Source: Opitutales bacterium (GTDB taxonomy: Bacteria > Verrucomicrobiota > Verrucomicrobiia > Opitutales > Seribacteraceae). Taken from it: DNA of 44,223 nt. Every line of letters starts with the position of its first letter. The first letter of the stretch is position 1. Location of the stretch: positions 1-44,223 of the forward strand of contig JAQXBH010000167.1 of NCBI GenBank assembly GCA_029252505.1. The letters run 5' to 3'. Positions 16,325-24,218 of the stretch are shown piece after piece. Position numbers and translations under genes: made by a program. The notes under the pieces are model-generated. The model did no database searches. It saw only the letters and a list, made by a program, of their open reading frames with translations, and was not told the origin of the DNA.

Positions 16325-16511
16325 GGAAAAAGTGAACAGTTTCGAAAGGAGCCAATCGTACCTAGGAAATCATTCGATCTATTTTTCTTACCCCCGCCCC
16401 CCCCTATGTAAATATATAAACACAAATGGACATGTATAGATATCTATAAACTTATTGTAGCTTTTCCTTTTCTTATGTTTGGAATCAGCTACATCCTAGT
16501 AAATAAAAGGA
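16325..16511. other. Intergenic gap with C-tract and a 14-bp palindrome
   Basis: No gene. A run of 13 C/G bases, CCCCCGCCCCCCCC, lies at 16391-16404. A perfect palindrome, TATAGATATCTATA, occupies 16435-16448, inside an AT-rich stretch. The gap separates the M14 peptidase gene from the 3' end of the minus-strand tRNA-Gly. The palindrome could be an operator or a chance product of AT-rich sequence. Confidence 0.4.
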
Positions 16512-16585
16512 TGGTGCGGGCACTCGGGATCGAACCGAGGACACCAGCTTGGAAGGCTGGGGTTTTACCACTAAACTATGCCCGC
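16512..16585 (-). tRNA. tRNA-Gly (anticodon UCC)
   Basis: A 74-base tRNA on the minus strand, CCA included in the DNA (bases 16514-16512). The 7-bp acceptor stem GCGGGCA/TGCCCGC, D arm (GTTTAGTGGTAAAAC), anticodon stem-loop CCAGC-CTTCCAA-GCTGG and T arm CTCGG-TTCGATC-CCGAG all pair. The anticodon TCC reads GGA and GGG glycine codons. It lies downstream of the uppS-ispG operon on the same strand. Confidence 0.97.
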
Positions 16586-16643
16586 AAACAAGAAGTTCCC
16601 ATTAAACCTTTTGTTTCGGAGGGGTCAAGATGGAATTCCTTAA

Positions 16644-17486
16644 CTACCGGTTGATTTTTAAAGCCTTGGTAACTTCCTCGTGAAAGATCTCTGACCCAAC
16701 ACGGAATGGACACGATGGCATAGTTGGCGAGAATGACTGAAGTGGGAATACTGGTTTTTCTAAAAAATGAAAAGTCGCACCTGCTCCTTCGCAAATTGGA
16801 TATCCTGCGGCACAGTCCCAAGGCTTTGCCCGATATTCAAGGCATCCATCCAGTCGACCGGTTGCTACATTGGCTAAGCCAACTGCAGCGGAACCAGGGC
16901 AGCGGATACGCCAAACACCCAAGGCTTGTTTCAGAGCTTCAAGGGATTGGGCAGGTATGGGGAAGTGCATGCAATAGGTAAGTTTTTCATTCACTAGCTG
17001 AGTGGCTGCCTGTACAGGATTTGTTCCTTCAATTGATCCAAAACCCTGTCCACCCTGAAGCAGATTATCCCGACCATAATCGTATATCAATCCATAGACC
17101 GGCATTCCATGTCGAAGAAGGCCAAGTGAGATGCAGCATTCAGGAACGCCTACGGCATAATTGTTGGTCCCGTCAACCGGATCGAGAATCCAGCAGAATT
17201 CGGACTTGGTTGGAATAGGTTCAGGTGTTTCGGCCCCTTCTTCCGAACAAAAATCATCGCTCGGGAATTCCTTCTGAAGCAGGAGGAATAATTCTCGTGA
17301 GATGGTTTCGTCTACTACTGTTACACGAGTGCCGTCTTTTTTCCAGCTACTCTCGGTGGTGCCAAAGTTTGCCCGAAAGTATTCGACTTGGGCGAGGATA
17401 GCTTGGTGACCGGCCAGGATTCTATCCTGGAGGGCAGAGTCGGCGTTTGAGAGATCAGGAGTTTGGTTGGTTAGGGAGCGATCCAT
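16644..17486 (-). CDS. Inositol-monophosphatase-family phosphatase (SuhB/CysQ-like)
   Basis: A 280-residue magnesium-dependent phosphatase. Metal-binding motifs are all present: CSEEGAE (~79-84), WILDPVDGTNNY (~100-111, the DPxDGTxN signature) and KPWDCAAGYPICEGAGA (~220-236, the WD motif). Family members dephosphorylate inositol monophosphate, PAP or sugar phosphates; the substrate is not fixed by sequence. Its start overlaps the end of ispG by 16 bases, so it closes the uppS-ispG operon. No signal peptide. Confidence 0.92.
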   Translation of the reverse strand: MDRSLTNQTPDLSNADSALQDRILAGHQAILAQVEYFRANFGTTESSWKKDGTRVTVVDETISRELFLLLQKEFPSDDFCSEEGAETPEPIPTKSEFCWILDPVDGTNNYAVGVPECCISLGLLRHGMPVYGLIYDYGRDNLLQGGQGFGSIEGTNPVQAATQLVNEKLTYCMHFPIPAQSLEALKQALGVWRIRCPGSAAVGLANVATGRLDGCLEYRAKPWDCAAGYPICEGAGATFHFLEKPVFPLQSFSPTMPSCPFRVGSEIFHEEVTKALKINR

Positions 17487-19495
17487 TTATCTTCTTTTTG
17501 AATGAGTTGAACGAGTTGGTCAACGGCATCCTTTTCTGGAATGGCCGACTTTACTCGATTTCTACCCACATAAAGATCGATTTTGCCTGGGCCAGATCCA
17601 ACATAGCCAAAATCCGCATCGGCCATTTCCCCGGGTCCGTTTACAATGCATCCCATTACTGCAATGGTGACTCCTTTGAGATGACCGGTCGCTTGTTTGA
17701 CCCGTTGGGTTGTACTTTGAAGATCGAAGAGGGTGCGTCCGCAACTCGGGCAGGCAACAAATTCAGTTTTGGAGATTCGGGCTCGGGCTCCTTGGAGTAT
17801 ATTATAAGCAAGTCCGCGGTTACGATTCAGTTCACCGGTCTGTTCGACCGAAAGAATTTCACCAATGCCATCACAGAGGAGTGAACCAGACAGTATGGAG
17901 GAATCGAGAAGCTGGGCGGAGAAGGAGTCCCCATCGGGGAATAATTGATTTTCTTGATTATTTCGAATCCAAATGGGGAAGTGTAAATTATTTTGTGCGA
18001 GGTTTGCTGAGAGTAAACGGTAACTCGATACCGCATTTTGATTCTCTTGAGGAGTGAGTGTAATTAGCGGTGTGATGGGGAGATTGGATAGGAGTGCAAT
18101 GTATCCAACCGTAAAGGATTCGTCATTGAGAGAAAGTACGGGATGTTGTCCTGCTTCCACACAAAAAGTTAGGAACCGGGCGAGTGAGGCTTCGTCCGTT
18201 GAAGCATGTCTGGAATACCATAGGAGTGGGGTGAGATTTCGTTGTTGTGGGGGAATTGAATCGTCGTCTGATTCGTTTCTTTGATCCTCTACCACTAAAA
18301 AGGGAACTGCCCCGAATAATGCTGAACGAAGAGTGGCAAGATGAGTAAGTTCGGAAGAGTGTGTTAGGGAAACTAACAGTCCTTCCACCGGAGCGTCTTT
18401 GGCACTAAATTGGACTTGGGCGACTTCCTTAATAATTTGAGCGGATTGAGATAGTGGTTGGGTTGCCGCAGCAATTACAAGAGGGGGGTGTTTATCTCCG
18501 ATAAGATTGCCATCAGAGCTAAGCGAAGTTTCCGAACATCGGCGCCTTTGAAAGGAGAAGGGATTCACTTCTTCAACAGCTTGAATTTGTTTTTCAATCG
18601 TATTTGCCCACCAGGTTTGTGCGCGTTGTGCCAAGTCCCTTGCAACCGGGATTTCAGCCACAGGATCTTCGGTAAGAGAAACCCGAATGGTATCACCCAG
18701 ACCATCGAGGAGGAGTGAGCCAATTCCAATCGCACTTTTAATGCGAGCATCCTCTCCATCTCCTGCTTCGGTGACCCCGAGGTGAAGTGGGTAATCCATG
18801 TCTTCTTCGTCCATTAAAGAGACCACGAGACGATAAGCCTCAATCATTACTTTTGGATTACTTGCTTTCATGGAAAGAACGAGATCGTGGTAACTGTGAG
18901 ATCTGGCAATACGAATGAATTCGAGTGCAGATTCTGCCATTCCGCGTGGTGAGTCGCCAAACCGATTCATGATCCGGTCGGAGAGAGAGCCATGATTGGT
19001 TCCTATTCTCATGCATCGTCCGAGTTCCTTGCATCGGAGCACGAGAGGGGAGAATGACTCGTGGAGCCGCTCGATTTCCTGTTCGTATTGAGAATCACTG
19101 TATTCACGAATATTGAATTTCTTGCGATCGGCATAATTCCCGGGATTGACGCGCACTTTTTCCACGTGTTTAGCCGCTTCCATGGCGGCGGAGGGAAGGA
19201 AGTGGATATCGGCAACAAGGGGAATATCAAAACCGGCAGATCGAACTTCTTTAGCAATGAGTCCAAGTGCTTCAGCTGCCCGTACATTAGGTGCTGTAAT
19301 TCGAACAATTTCACAGCCTGCTTCCGCCAATTCAATTGTTTGTCGAACCGTGGCGTCCACATCCATAGTATCAGTCGTAGTCATAGATTGTACCCGTACC
19401 GGGTGAGAACCCCCGGTTTGGATATTGCCAATCGATACGATCCTTGATTTTCGTCGAATCGAATGAAAACGCGAGGCGCAGTAGGTGGACGCCAT
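17471..19495 (-). CDS. ispG: 4-hydroxy-3-methylbut-2-enyl diphosphate synthase IspG (GcpE), long form
   Basis: A 674-residue [4Fe-4S] enzyme converting MEcPP to HMBPP, the step before IspH in the MEP isoprenoid pathway. The N-terminal TIM barrel (about 15-290) contains VRVQSMTTTDT, VADIHF and RVNPGNYADR. The C-terminal iron-sulfur domain has Cys582, Cys585 (CPSCGRT) and Cys616 (MGCIVNGPGE), the three cluster ligands. Between them lies a ~250-residue insert (about 300-550), as in plant, Chlamydia and Bacteroidetes enzymes; E. coli IspG is about 372 residues. Ribosome site AAGGAG at 19508-19513, overlapping the rseP stop. In the same operon as dxr, earlier in the pathway. Confidence 0.97.
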   Translation of the reverse strand: MASTYCASRFHSIRRKSRIVSIGNIQTGGSHPVRVQSMTTTDTMDVDATVRQTIELAEAGCEIVRITAPNVRAAEALGLIAKEVRSAGFDIPLVADIHFLPSAAMEAAKHVEKVRVNPGNYADRKKFNIREYSDSQYEQEIERLHESFSPLVLRCKELGRCMRIGTNHGSLSDRIMNRFGDSPRGMAESALEFIRIARSHSYHDLVLSMKASNPKVMIEAYRLVVSLMDEEDMDYPLHLGVTEAGDGEDARIKSAIGIGSLLLDGLGDTIRVSLTEDPVAEIPVARDLAQRAQTWWANTIEKQIQAVEEVNPFSFQRRRCSETSLSSDGNLIGDKHPPLVIAAATQPLSQSAQIIKEVAQVQFSAKDAPVEGLLVSLTHSSELTHLATLRSALFGAVPFLVVEDQRNESDDDSIPPQQRNLTPLLWYSRHASTDEASLARFLTFCVEAGQHPVLSLNDESFTVGYIALLSNLPITPLITLTPQENQNAVSSYRLLSANLAQNNLHFPIWIRNNQENQLFPDGDSFSAQLLDSSILSGSLLCDGIGEILSVEQTGELNRNRGLAYNILQGARARISKTEFVACPSCGRTLFDLQSTTQRVKQATGHLKGVTIAVMGCIVNGPGEMADADFGYVGSGPGKIDLYVGRNRVKSAIPEKDAVDQLVQLIQKEDKWIAP

Positions 19496-19511
19496 AACCT
19501 TGGTTTACTCC

Positions 19512-20990
19512 TTAAAAAAGGCGCTGGAAGTCAAAGAATGTGACATACAGCATGAATGAAAAAAGAAGTATGATGAAAAGAATTTGTGACCGTTCGAGGA
19601 AGGCGAGTGGAAGTGGTTTGCCTCGAATCTTTTCAATGGTTGCAAATGCCATGTGCCCTCCATCCAATACTGGAATTGGAAGTAAGTTTAAGATGGCAAG
19701 ATTGACATTGATAAACACGACAAACCATAGGAGTTTTTTAAATCCAATACTCGCAAATATACTAAGGTTATTTACTATTCCAACGGGGCCGCTCATATTG
19801 CGAAGTTTTACATCTGATTGTGGGTTAACAAGACCGGTTAGAGTGTGATACATATCTTTCACACGACTTATAATTAATACTAGGGGGTTGGGGTAGGTGG
19901 TAATTGATTTAAACTCAGGGCTAAATCCAATTAATTTCCGTTTGCTTTCTGGATTTCCTTTTTCGAGTTCCTTTACCACTGGTAGTAAATTGTAAGTCTG
20001 TTCCAAACCGTTTTCTCCTCCTTTTCGTACGGTTAGAGCAATCTCTTTTCCGTCGTCCAATTTCATCAGATAATCAACTAGGTGATAAAATGAAAATATT
20101 TTAATTCCATCAACTGAAAGCAATTGATCGCCTTGAGATAGTCCTGCCTCAATGGCGGGCATGTTTGGTTGTAGTTCTTTCACAAAAAAGGTCTCCTTGG
20201 GCCCGATTCCGATAATTCGTATTTCCTCGTTTCCAAATACTTCGGGGAACACTTCAACTTCCTGCTGTTCACCGTTTCGGAGTATTGTGAGCTTGGTAAG
20301 TCGACGATCTTGAGCAGATTTTAATTTTCCAGTAACAATTCTGCTCTGTATATCCATAAAATCCTCCACTGGAGAACCATCCACTGCCAGGACTTCATCG
20401 CCCGGTAAGATTCCTGCTTTTTTTGCGGGTCCAACTACAGTTTCTCCTTCTTCCACAATTGGGTTCCATCGCTCCACGGTATCGGCAATATAGCCAATCT
20501 TGGTGGTGAGTTCTCCATCTCTTCTTTCGTAGCCAAAAAACCAAAGTACGCTGGAGAGAACAAATGCGAGTAAAATATTAAAAACGGCACCCATTACGGA
20601 GACGATCATTTTGTCGGCGTAACTTATTTTAGCGGGTTTCTTTTCCTTAGTGGCATCCAGTTCTTCACCGTCCTCGTCTTCTTCTTCAATGTCATCCCAC
20701 GCGGACATTCTGTCTTCTGCTTCCTCTTGCTCTTTTTCTCCTTCGATTCGCCCCATGTCGGCAAGTTGAGGCAGAGCCACATATCCACCGAAGGGGAACA
20801 TCGAGATTCTGTATTCCACTCCATTCTTTTCCCATCCGAAAATTTTGGGTCCAAAACCAATGGAAAAGCGTTTAATTATCAAACCACGCTGACGAGCCGC
20901 TAAAAAATGGCCAAGTTCATGTATGAAAATCGTAAATCCGAGTGCAAACAAGGCGACTAGAAGAAATGCAAAATCGTAAAAAAAGGACAT
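19512..20990 (-). CDS. rseP: RseP-type site-2 intramembrane metalloprotease with acidic insert
   Basis: A 492-residue M50B protease that cuts membrane proteins, such as anti-sigma factors, within the bilayer. The zinc site is HELGH (24-28) in the first membrane helix, and the third ligand is Asp443 in LLPIPVLDGGH near the C-terminus. Two PDZ domains lie between (about 170-260 and 265-340), the first with the carboxylate loop AKKAGILPGDEVLAVDG. Unusual: residues 82-121 form a strongly acidic, charged insert (EEEDEDGEELD and nearby) between the first helix region and the second helix. Position between dxr and ispG is the conserved uppS-cdsA-dxr-rseP order. A FecR/sigma pair elsewhere in the window is a possible type of target, not a shown one. 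Confidence 0.95.
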   Translation of the reverse strand: MSFFYDFAFLLVALFALGFTIFIHELGHFLAARQRGLIIKRFSIGFGPKIFGWEKNGVEYRISMFPFGGYVALPQLADMGRIEGEKEQEEAEDRMSAWDDIEEEDEDGEELDATKEKKPAKISYADKMIVSVMGAVFNILLAFVLSSVLWFFGYERRDGELTTKIGYIADTVERWNPIVEEGETVVGPAKKAGILPGDEVLAVDGSPVEDFMDIQSRIVTGKLKSAQDRRLTKLTILRNGEQQEVEVFPEVFGNEEIRIIGIGPKETFFVKELQPNMPAIEAGLSQGDQLLSVDGIKIFSFYHLVDYLMKLDDGKEIALTVRKGGENGLEQTYNLLPVVKELEKGNPESKRKLIGFSPEFKSITTYPNPLVLIISRVKDMYHTLTGLVNPQSDVKLRNMSGPVGIVNNLSIFASIGFKKLLWFVVFINVNLAILNLLPIPVLDGGHMAFATIEKIRGKPLPLAFLERSQILFIILLFSFMLYVTFFDFQRLF

Positions 20991-21005
20991 GTTTAAAAAG
21001 CGATG

Positions 21006-22160
21006 CTATCCGAGTTGCTGAACCCGTATTTGTGCTGACTGACGTGTTTCTGAATCAAGAGTAAGAAGTTCGTCAACCGATTTAGTAGAAATAAAGTTAG
21101 AGTGATTTAATGTTTCTTCAATTATGCGTGAAATCTCAAGAAAGCCAATTCGATTCCGAAGAAAAGCATCGACTGCAATTTCATTGGCTGCATTAAATAT
21201 GAGCGGAGCAGAATCTCCTTGCTCCATTGCTTCGATAGCAAGCCGCAAGCAGGGGTATCGATCTAAAGACGGCGGAGAAAAGGAAAGGTCAATAGGTTGA
21301 GTGAAATCAAGTGATGATTCCACTCCTTCATGTCGTTCCGGATAAAGAATCGCGTTTTGCAGGGCAAATGTCATCGAAGCCGGTGTCATTTGGGCAAGGC
21401 AGCACCCATCAATAAATCGTACAATTGCATGCACCAAACTTGGGGGGTGGATGACAACTTCCAATTGATTCGGAGAAACATCAAAGAGCCAGCGTGCTTC
21501 AATTAATTCTAATCCCTTATTCGCCATCGTTGCAGAATCAACCGTAATTTTCTTTCCCATTGACCAATTGGGATGTTGGAGTGCTTGCTCGATTGTTACA
21601 TTGGCGAGTTGATCGAGGGGTAAGTCACGAAATGACCCTCCTGACGCAGTAAGAATAATCGAATGGAGGGTTCGTTGATCCTGTCCTTGAATGCATTGAA
21701 ATACTGCATTGTGCTCACTATCAGCAGGGATTATCCGCCCGCCATACTTTCGGGCAGTTTCGGTAACCAATTCCCCCGCAACTACAAGAGATTCTTTGTT
21801 CGCGAGAACCACCTCTTTTCCTTTTTGTAGTGCGGCAAGTGTGGGCAGTAGTCCGGCGGCACCGACAATTCCAACCACAACAACATCTGCTTCTGTTAAA
21901 GAAGCTAATTCCTCAATGGCATTTTGGCCCGTGTGGAGTTGGGTGGATTGGGGGAAGTTTATTTTTTCTAATGGAGCATGAGTGAGGCAGGCATGAGGAA
22001 CATTAAATTCTTTTGCAATGGCGACTAGTTTCTCAGATTGTTGATGGGCAGAAATTCCGATCAGATCGATTTTATCCGAATGTTTGCGGATAACTTTTAA
22101 AGTACTTTCGCCAATTGAACCGGTAGCTCCCAGCAGTACGACCTTTTTCGGAGCCTTCAC
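21006..22160 (-). CDS. dxr: 1-deoxy-D-xylulose 5-phosphate reductoisomerase
   Basis: A 384-residue NADPH-dependent enzyme that turns DXP into MEP, the committed step of the MEP pathway. NADPH loop GATGSIGESTLKVI (~11-24); substrate and metal site ILTASGGSFRD (~168), with LANKESLVVAG (~120), HPNWSMGKKITVDSATMANKG (~200-220) and ARWLFDV. Length is normal. It starts with GTG, whose G is shared with the TAG stop of cdsA, so the two genes touch by one base. The arrangement with ispG in one operon puts two MEP steps under common control. Confidence 0.97.
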   Translation of the reverse strand: MKAPKKVVLLGATGSIGESTLKVIRKHSDKIDLIGISAHQQSEKLVAIAKEFNVPHACLTHAPLEKINFPQSTQLHTGQNAIEELASLTEADVVVVGIVGAAGLLPTLAALQKGKEVVLANKESLVVAGELVTETARKYGGRIIPADSEHNAVFQCIQGQDQRTLHSIILTASGGSFRDLPLDQLANVTIEQALQHPNWSMGKKITVDSATMANKGLELIEARWLFDVSPNQLEVVIHPPSLVHAIVRFIDGCCLAQMTPASMTFALQNAILYPERHEGVESSLDFTQPIDLSFSPPSLDRYPCLRLAIEAMEQGDSAPLIFNAANEIAVDAFLRNRIGFLEISRIIEETLNHSNFISTKSVDELLTLDSETRQSAQIRVQQLG

Positions 22161-23017
22161 TATCGAAGAATGAATAAAATGAAGTACCCAGTAGGGGCGG
22201 CAAGGATTAGACTGTCAGTTAGATCAAATAATCCGCCAATACCTGGAATCGCACCTCCGGAATCTTTCATTGACGCGAGGCGTTTGAGCACCGAGGCAAT
22301 CAAATCTCCAATTACGGCACTCAAAGCAAGCAATGTCCCCCAAATTGCTCCTTGTCCAGGAGTGAAAACCCAATCCCCAAAAAATACAATATCGGTGAAT
22401 TTTTCCTGAAAGAGCCAAGGGAGCAGTGCTCCTATCCCCGCTGATGCAGCAAAACCGCCAATTAGCCCTTCAATTGTTTTCCCCGGGCTAATGGAAGGTG
22501 CCATTTTAGTACGCCCGATCGCCTTGCCAATGAGCAGGGCACCAATATCGCTAAATTTCGCTACGATCACGACCCAGAGAGAAAAGAATAAACCAAAACC
22601 CATAAAGCAGTCGGCATTTTCGTTCCCGCCGATTTGTAAAATACGAACGAAATACTGAAGGAGGAATGATACAAAAAGCAGACCGAAGAAGGTAGGCATG
22701 AGCCTTTTAATATACATCCCTCTTTGGGCTTGCGGGAAAAGCACACAGGCCGCGGAGGTAAACAAAGCACCGATGGCGAGCACATCCACCCCATAGCCCT
22801 CGAAATAATATGAGACGGGGATCAAACAACCACCTGTTACAAGCCCTGAAAGGCGATTTGCGGCGTATCCGAGTCTTCCGAGAATGGTGTAGACTTCAAA
22901 TAGCGTAAGGGTAGCACATAGATTAAGAATCCACATCGCCCCGGTTTCCTTGAGAGAATATACCACTAAGGCAACAAGTCCCCAAAGTAGAATGGTTGAG
23001 AAAGAACGTAGGATCAT
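22160..23017 (-). CDS. cdsA: Phosphatidate cytidylyltransferase CdsA
   Basis: A 285-residue membrane enzyme making CDP-diacylglycerol from CTP and phosphatidate, the branch point of phospholipid synthesis. Eight or so hydrophobic helices fill the sequence. The C-terminal signature is present: KTIEGLIGGFAASAG (~180), and SVLKRLASMKDSGGAIPGIGGLFDLTDS (~248-275), which carries the metal-binding KDSG...PGHGG-type motif (here PGIGG, with His replaced by Ile). Overlaps the uppS stop by four bases (ATGA) and touches dxr by one base. Confidence 0.95.
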   Translation of the reverse strand: MILRSFSTILLWGLVALVVYSLKETGAMWILNLCATLTLFEVYTILGRLGYAANRLSGLVTGGCLIPVSYYFEGYGVDVLAIGALFTSAACVLFPQAQRGMYIKRLMPTFFGLLFVSFLLQYFVRILQIGGNENADCFMGFGLFFSLWVVIVAKFSDIGALLIGKAIGRTKMAPSISPGKTIEGLIGGFAASAGIGALLPWLFQEKFTDIVFFGDWVFTPGQGAIWGTLLALSAVIGDLIASVLKRLASMKDSGGAIPGIGGLFDLTDSLILAAPTGYFILFILR

Positions 23018-23790
23018 GGTGCAGTTGAAGTTATTGAGTTTTGATTAATCGGAGTAAGCTGGTCGCTTGTTTTACCAAAGCGTCTCTCCCGTTGTGTATA
23101 ATTTTGTAAGGCCTCGATAAAAGCATCACGGTTAAAGTCAGGCCAGTGCAAGGGAGAGACAAAAATTTCGGCATAGGCCGCTTGTAGAAGGAGGAAATTA
23201 CTTAATCTAAATTCACCAGAGGTACGAATAATCAGGTCCGGGTCTGGTAAGTCTCTTGTTTCAAGGTGATTTGAAAAAGTCGACCAATCCAAATGGTCGG
23301 GAGATTTACCTGTTTCCAAAATTTCTCGTGTATAGGACTGTATGCCGCTCAATACTTCCTGCCGACTTCCATAATTGAGTGCAAGGGTAAGGTGAGACGT
23401 GTTATTATGTTTAGTCTTTTCAATCGATGATTCTACGATTTTCTGTGCAAATTTAGGAAGACCTGATAAATCACCAATTGCACGAAGTCGGGTGCCATCT
23501 TTCAGTAAAGTGGCAAGTTCTCTTTTTAAGAATTCCTCGAGTAATCTCATCAGACCCGATTTTTCCTCGTCGGGCCGGTTTTGATTTTCTGTACTAAATG
23601 CATAAAGAGTCACATATTGAACCCCAAATTCTCGTGCTGCATTTACAATACTACGAACATTTTTAACGCCATTTCGATGACCAAATAAACGTGGTTTTCC
23701 ACGATTTCTCGCCCAACGACCGTTGCCGTCCATAATGATGGCAACATGCTTGGGGAGTCTTTCTCGTTCGCTTTCAGAAAAAATTATCAT
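23014..23790 (-). CDS. uppS: Isoprenyl transferase / undecaprenyl diphosphate synthase UppS
   Basis: A 258-residue cis-prenyltransferase that elongates FPP to the C55 undecaprenyl carrier for peptidoglycan and surface polysaccharides. Signatures: HVAIIMDGNGRWA (catalytic Asp in the first), KPRLFGHRNGVKN, ALNYGSRQEVL and the diphosphate-binding DLIIRTSGEFRLSNFLL. The open frame runs upstream to 23880, but ATG 23790 (MIIFSESERERLPKH) fits the family's short N-terminus and leaves room for a 71-base divergent promoter region before the pterin dehydratase gene; ATG 23820 is the alternative. It heads the operon uppS-cdsA-dxr-rseP-ispG-IMPase. Confidence 0.95.
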   Translation of the reverse strand: MIIFSESERERLPKHVAIIMDGNGRWARNRGKPRLFGHRNGVKNVRSIVNAAREFGVQYVTLYAFSTENQNRPDEEKSGLMRLLEEFLKRELATLLKDGTRLRAIGDLSGLPKFAQKIVESSIEKTKHNNTSHLTLALNYGSRQEVLSGIQSYTREILETGKSPDHLDWSTFSNHLETRDLPDPDLIIRTSGEFRLSNFLLLQAAYAEIFVSPLHWPDFNRDAFIEALQNYTQRERRFGKTSDQLTPINQNSITSTAP

Positions 23791-23861
23791 GCTTCGATTC
23801 AAATACCTCAACGATTTCATGACCAATTGACAACGAGGAAAGCATATTCTAGTTCCATCTA

Positions 23862-24146
23862 ATGAAAAAAAGTGTAACACAACATGAGATTAATGAGAAA
23901 CTTTCTGAATTACCTGGGTGGAGTTTCAGTAATGACCAATTGAAAAAGTCTTACCTTTTTAAGAATTTTCGAGACGCCATGGGTTTTTTAATCGCGATAT
24001 CTTATCAAGCGGAACAGCTAGATCATCATCCAGGAATTTATAACTGCTTCAATCGTGTAGAAATAACTCTCAATACTCATGATGCTAATAATAGTGTAAC
24101 CGAGAAGGATTTCATATTGGCTCGTGCGATAGAATCACTTCTCTAA
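23862..24146 (+). CDS. 4a-hydroxytetrahydrobiopterin (pterin-4a-carbinolamine) dehydratase
   Basis: A 94-residue protein of the PhhB/Pcd family (PCBD), which dehydrates the pterin carbinolamine made by aromatic amino acid hydroxylases and can also act in molybdopterin or folate contexts. The active motif E/D-x(3)-HHP appears as EQLDHHPGIYN, followed by VEITLNTHDANNSVTEKD. Length is typical (~95). Divergent from uppS; no aromatic amino acid hydroxylase gene is in the window, so the pterin partner is unclear. No Shine-Dalgarno sequence is visible. Confidence 0.93.
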   Translation: MKKSVTQHEINEKLSELPGWSFSNDQLKKSYLFKNFRDAMGFLIAISYQAEQLDHHPGIYNCFNRVEITLNTHDANNSVTEKDFILARAIESLL

Positions 24147-24218
24147 AAAAATTGCCCTTGGCAATCCCACAATCTCCTATGGAATGGTCTGAAGTAAAAA
24201 GTGGTAAACTACTCCTAT

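Noticed and set aside
17562-19447. Several long open frames opposite ispG
   Set aside because: They run antisense or out of frame to a fully conserved enzyme. They are by-products of its codon use.
24150-24175. Small hairpin TTGCC-CTT-GGCAA after the pterin dehydratase gene
   Set aside because: The T-run needed for termination lies on the minus strand side, where no gene ends; on the plus strand there is no T-run.
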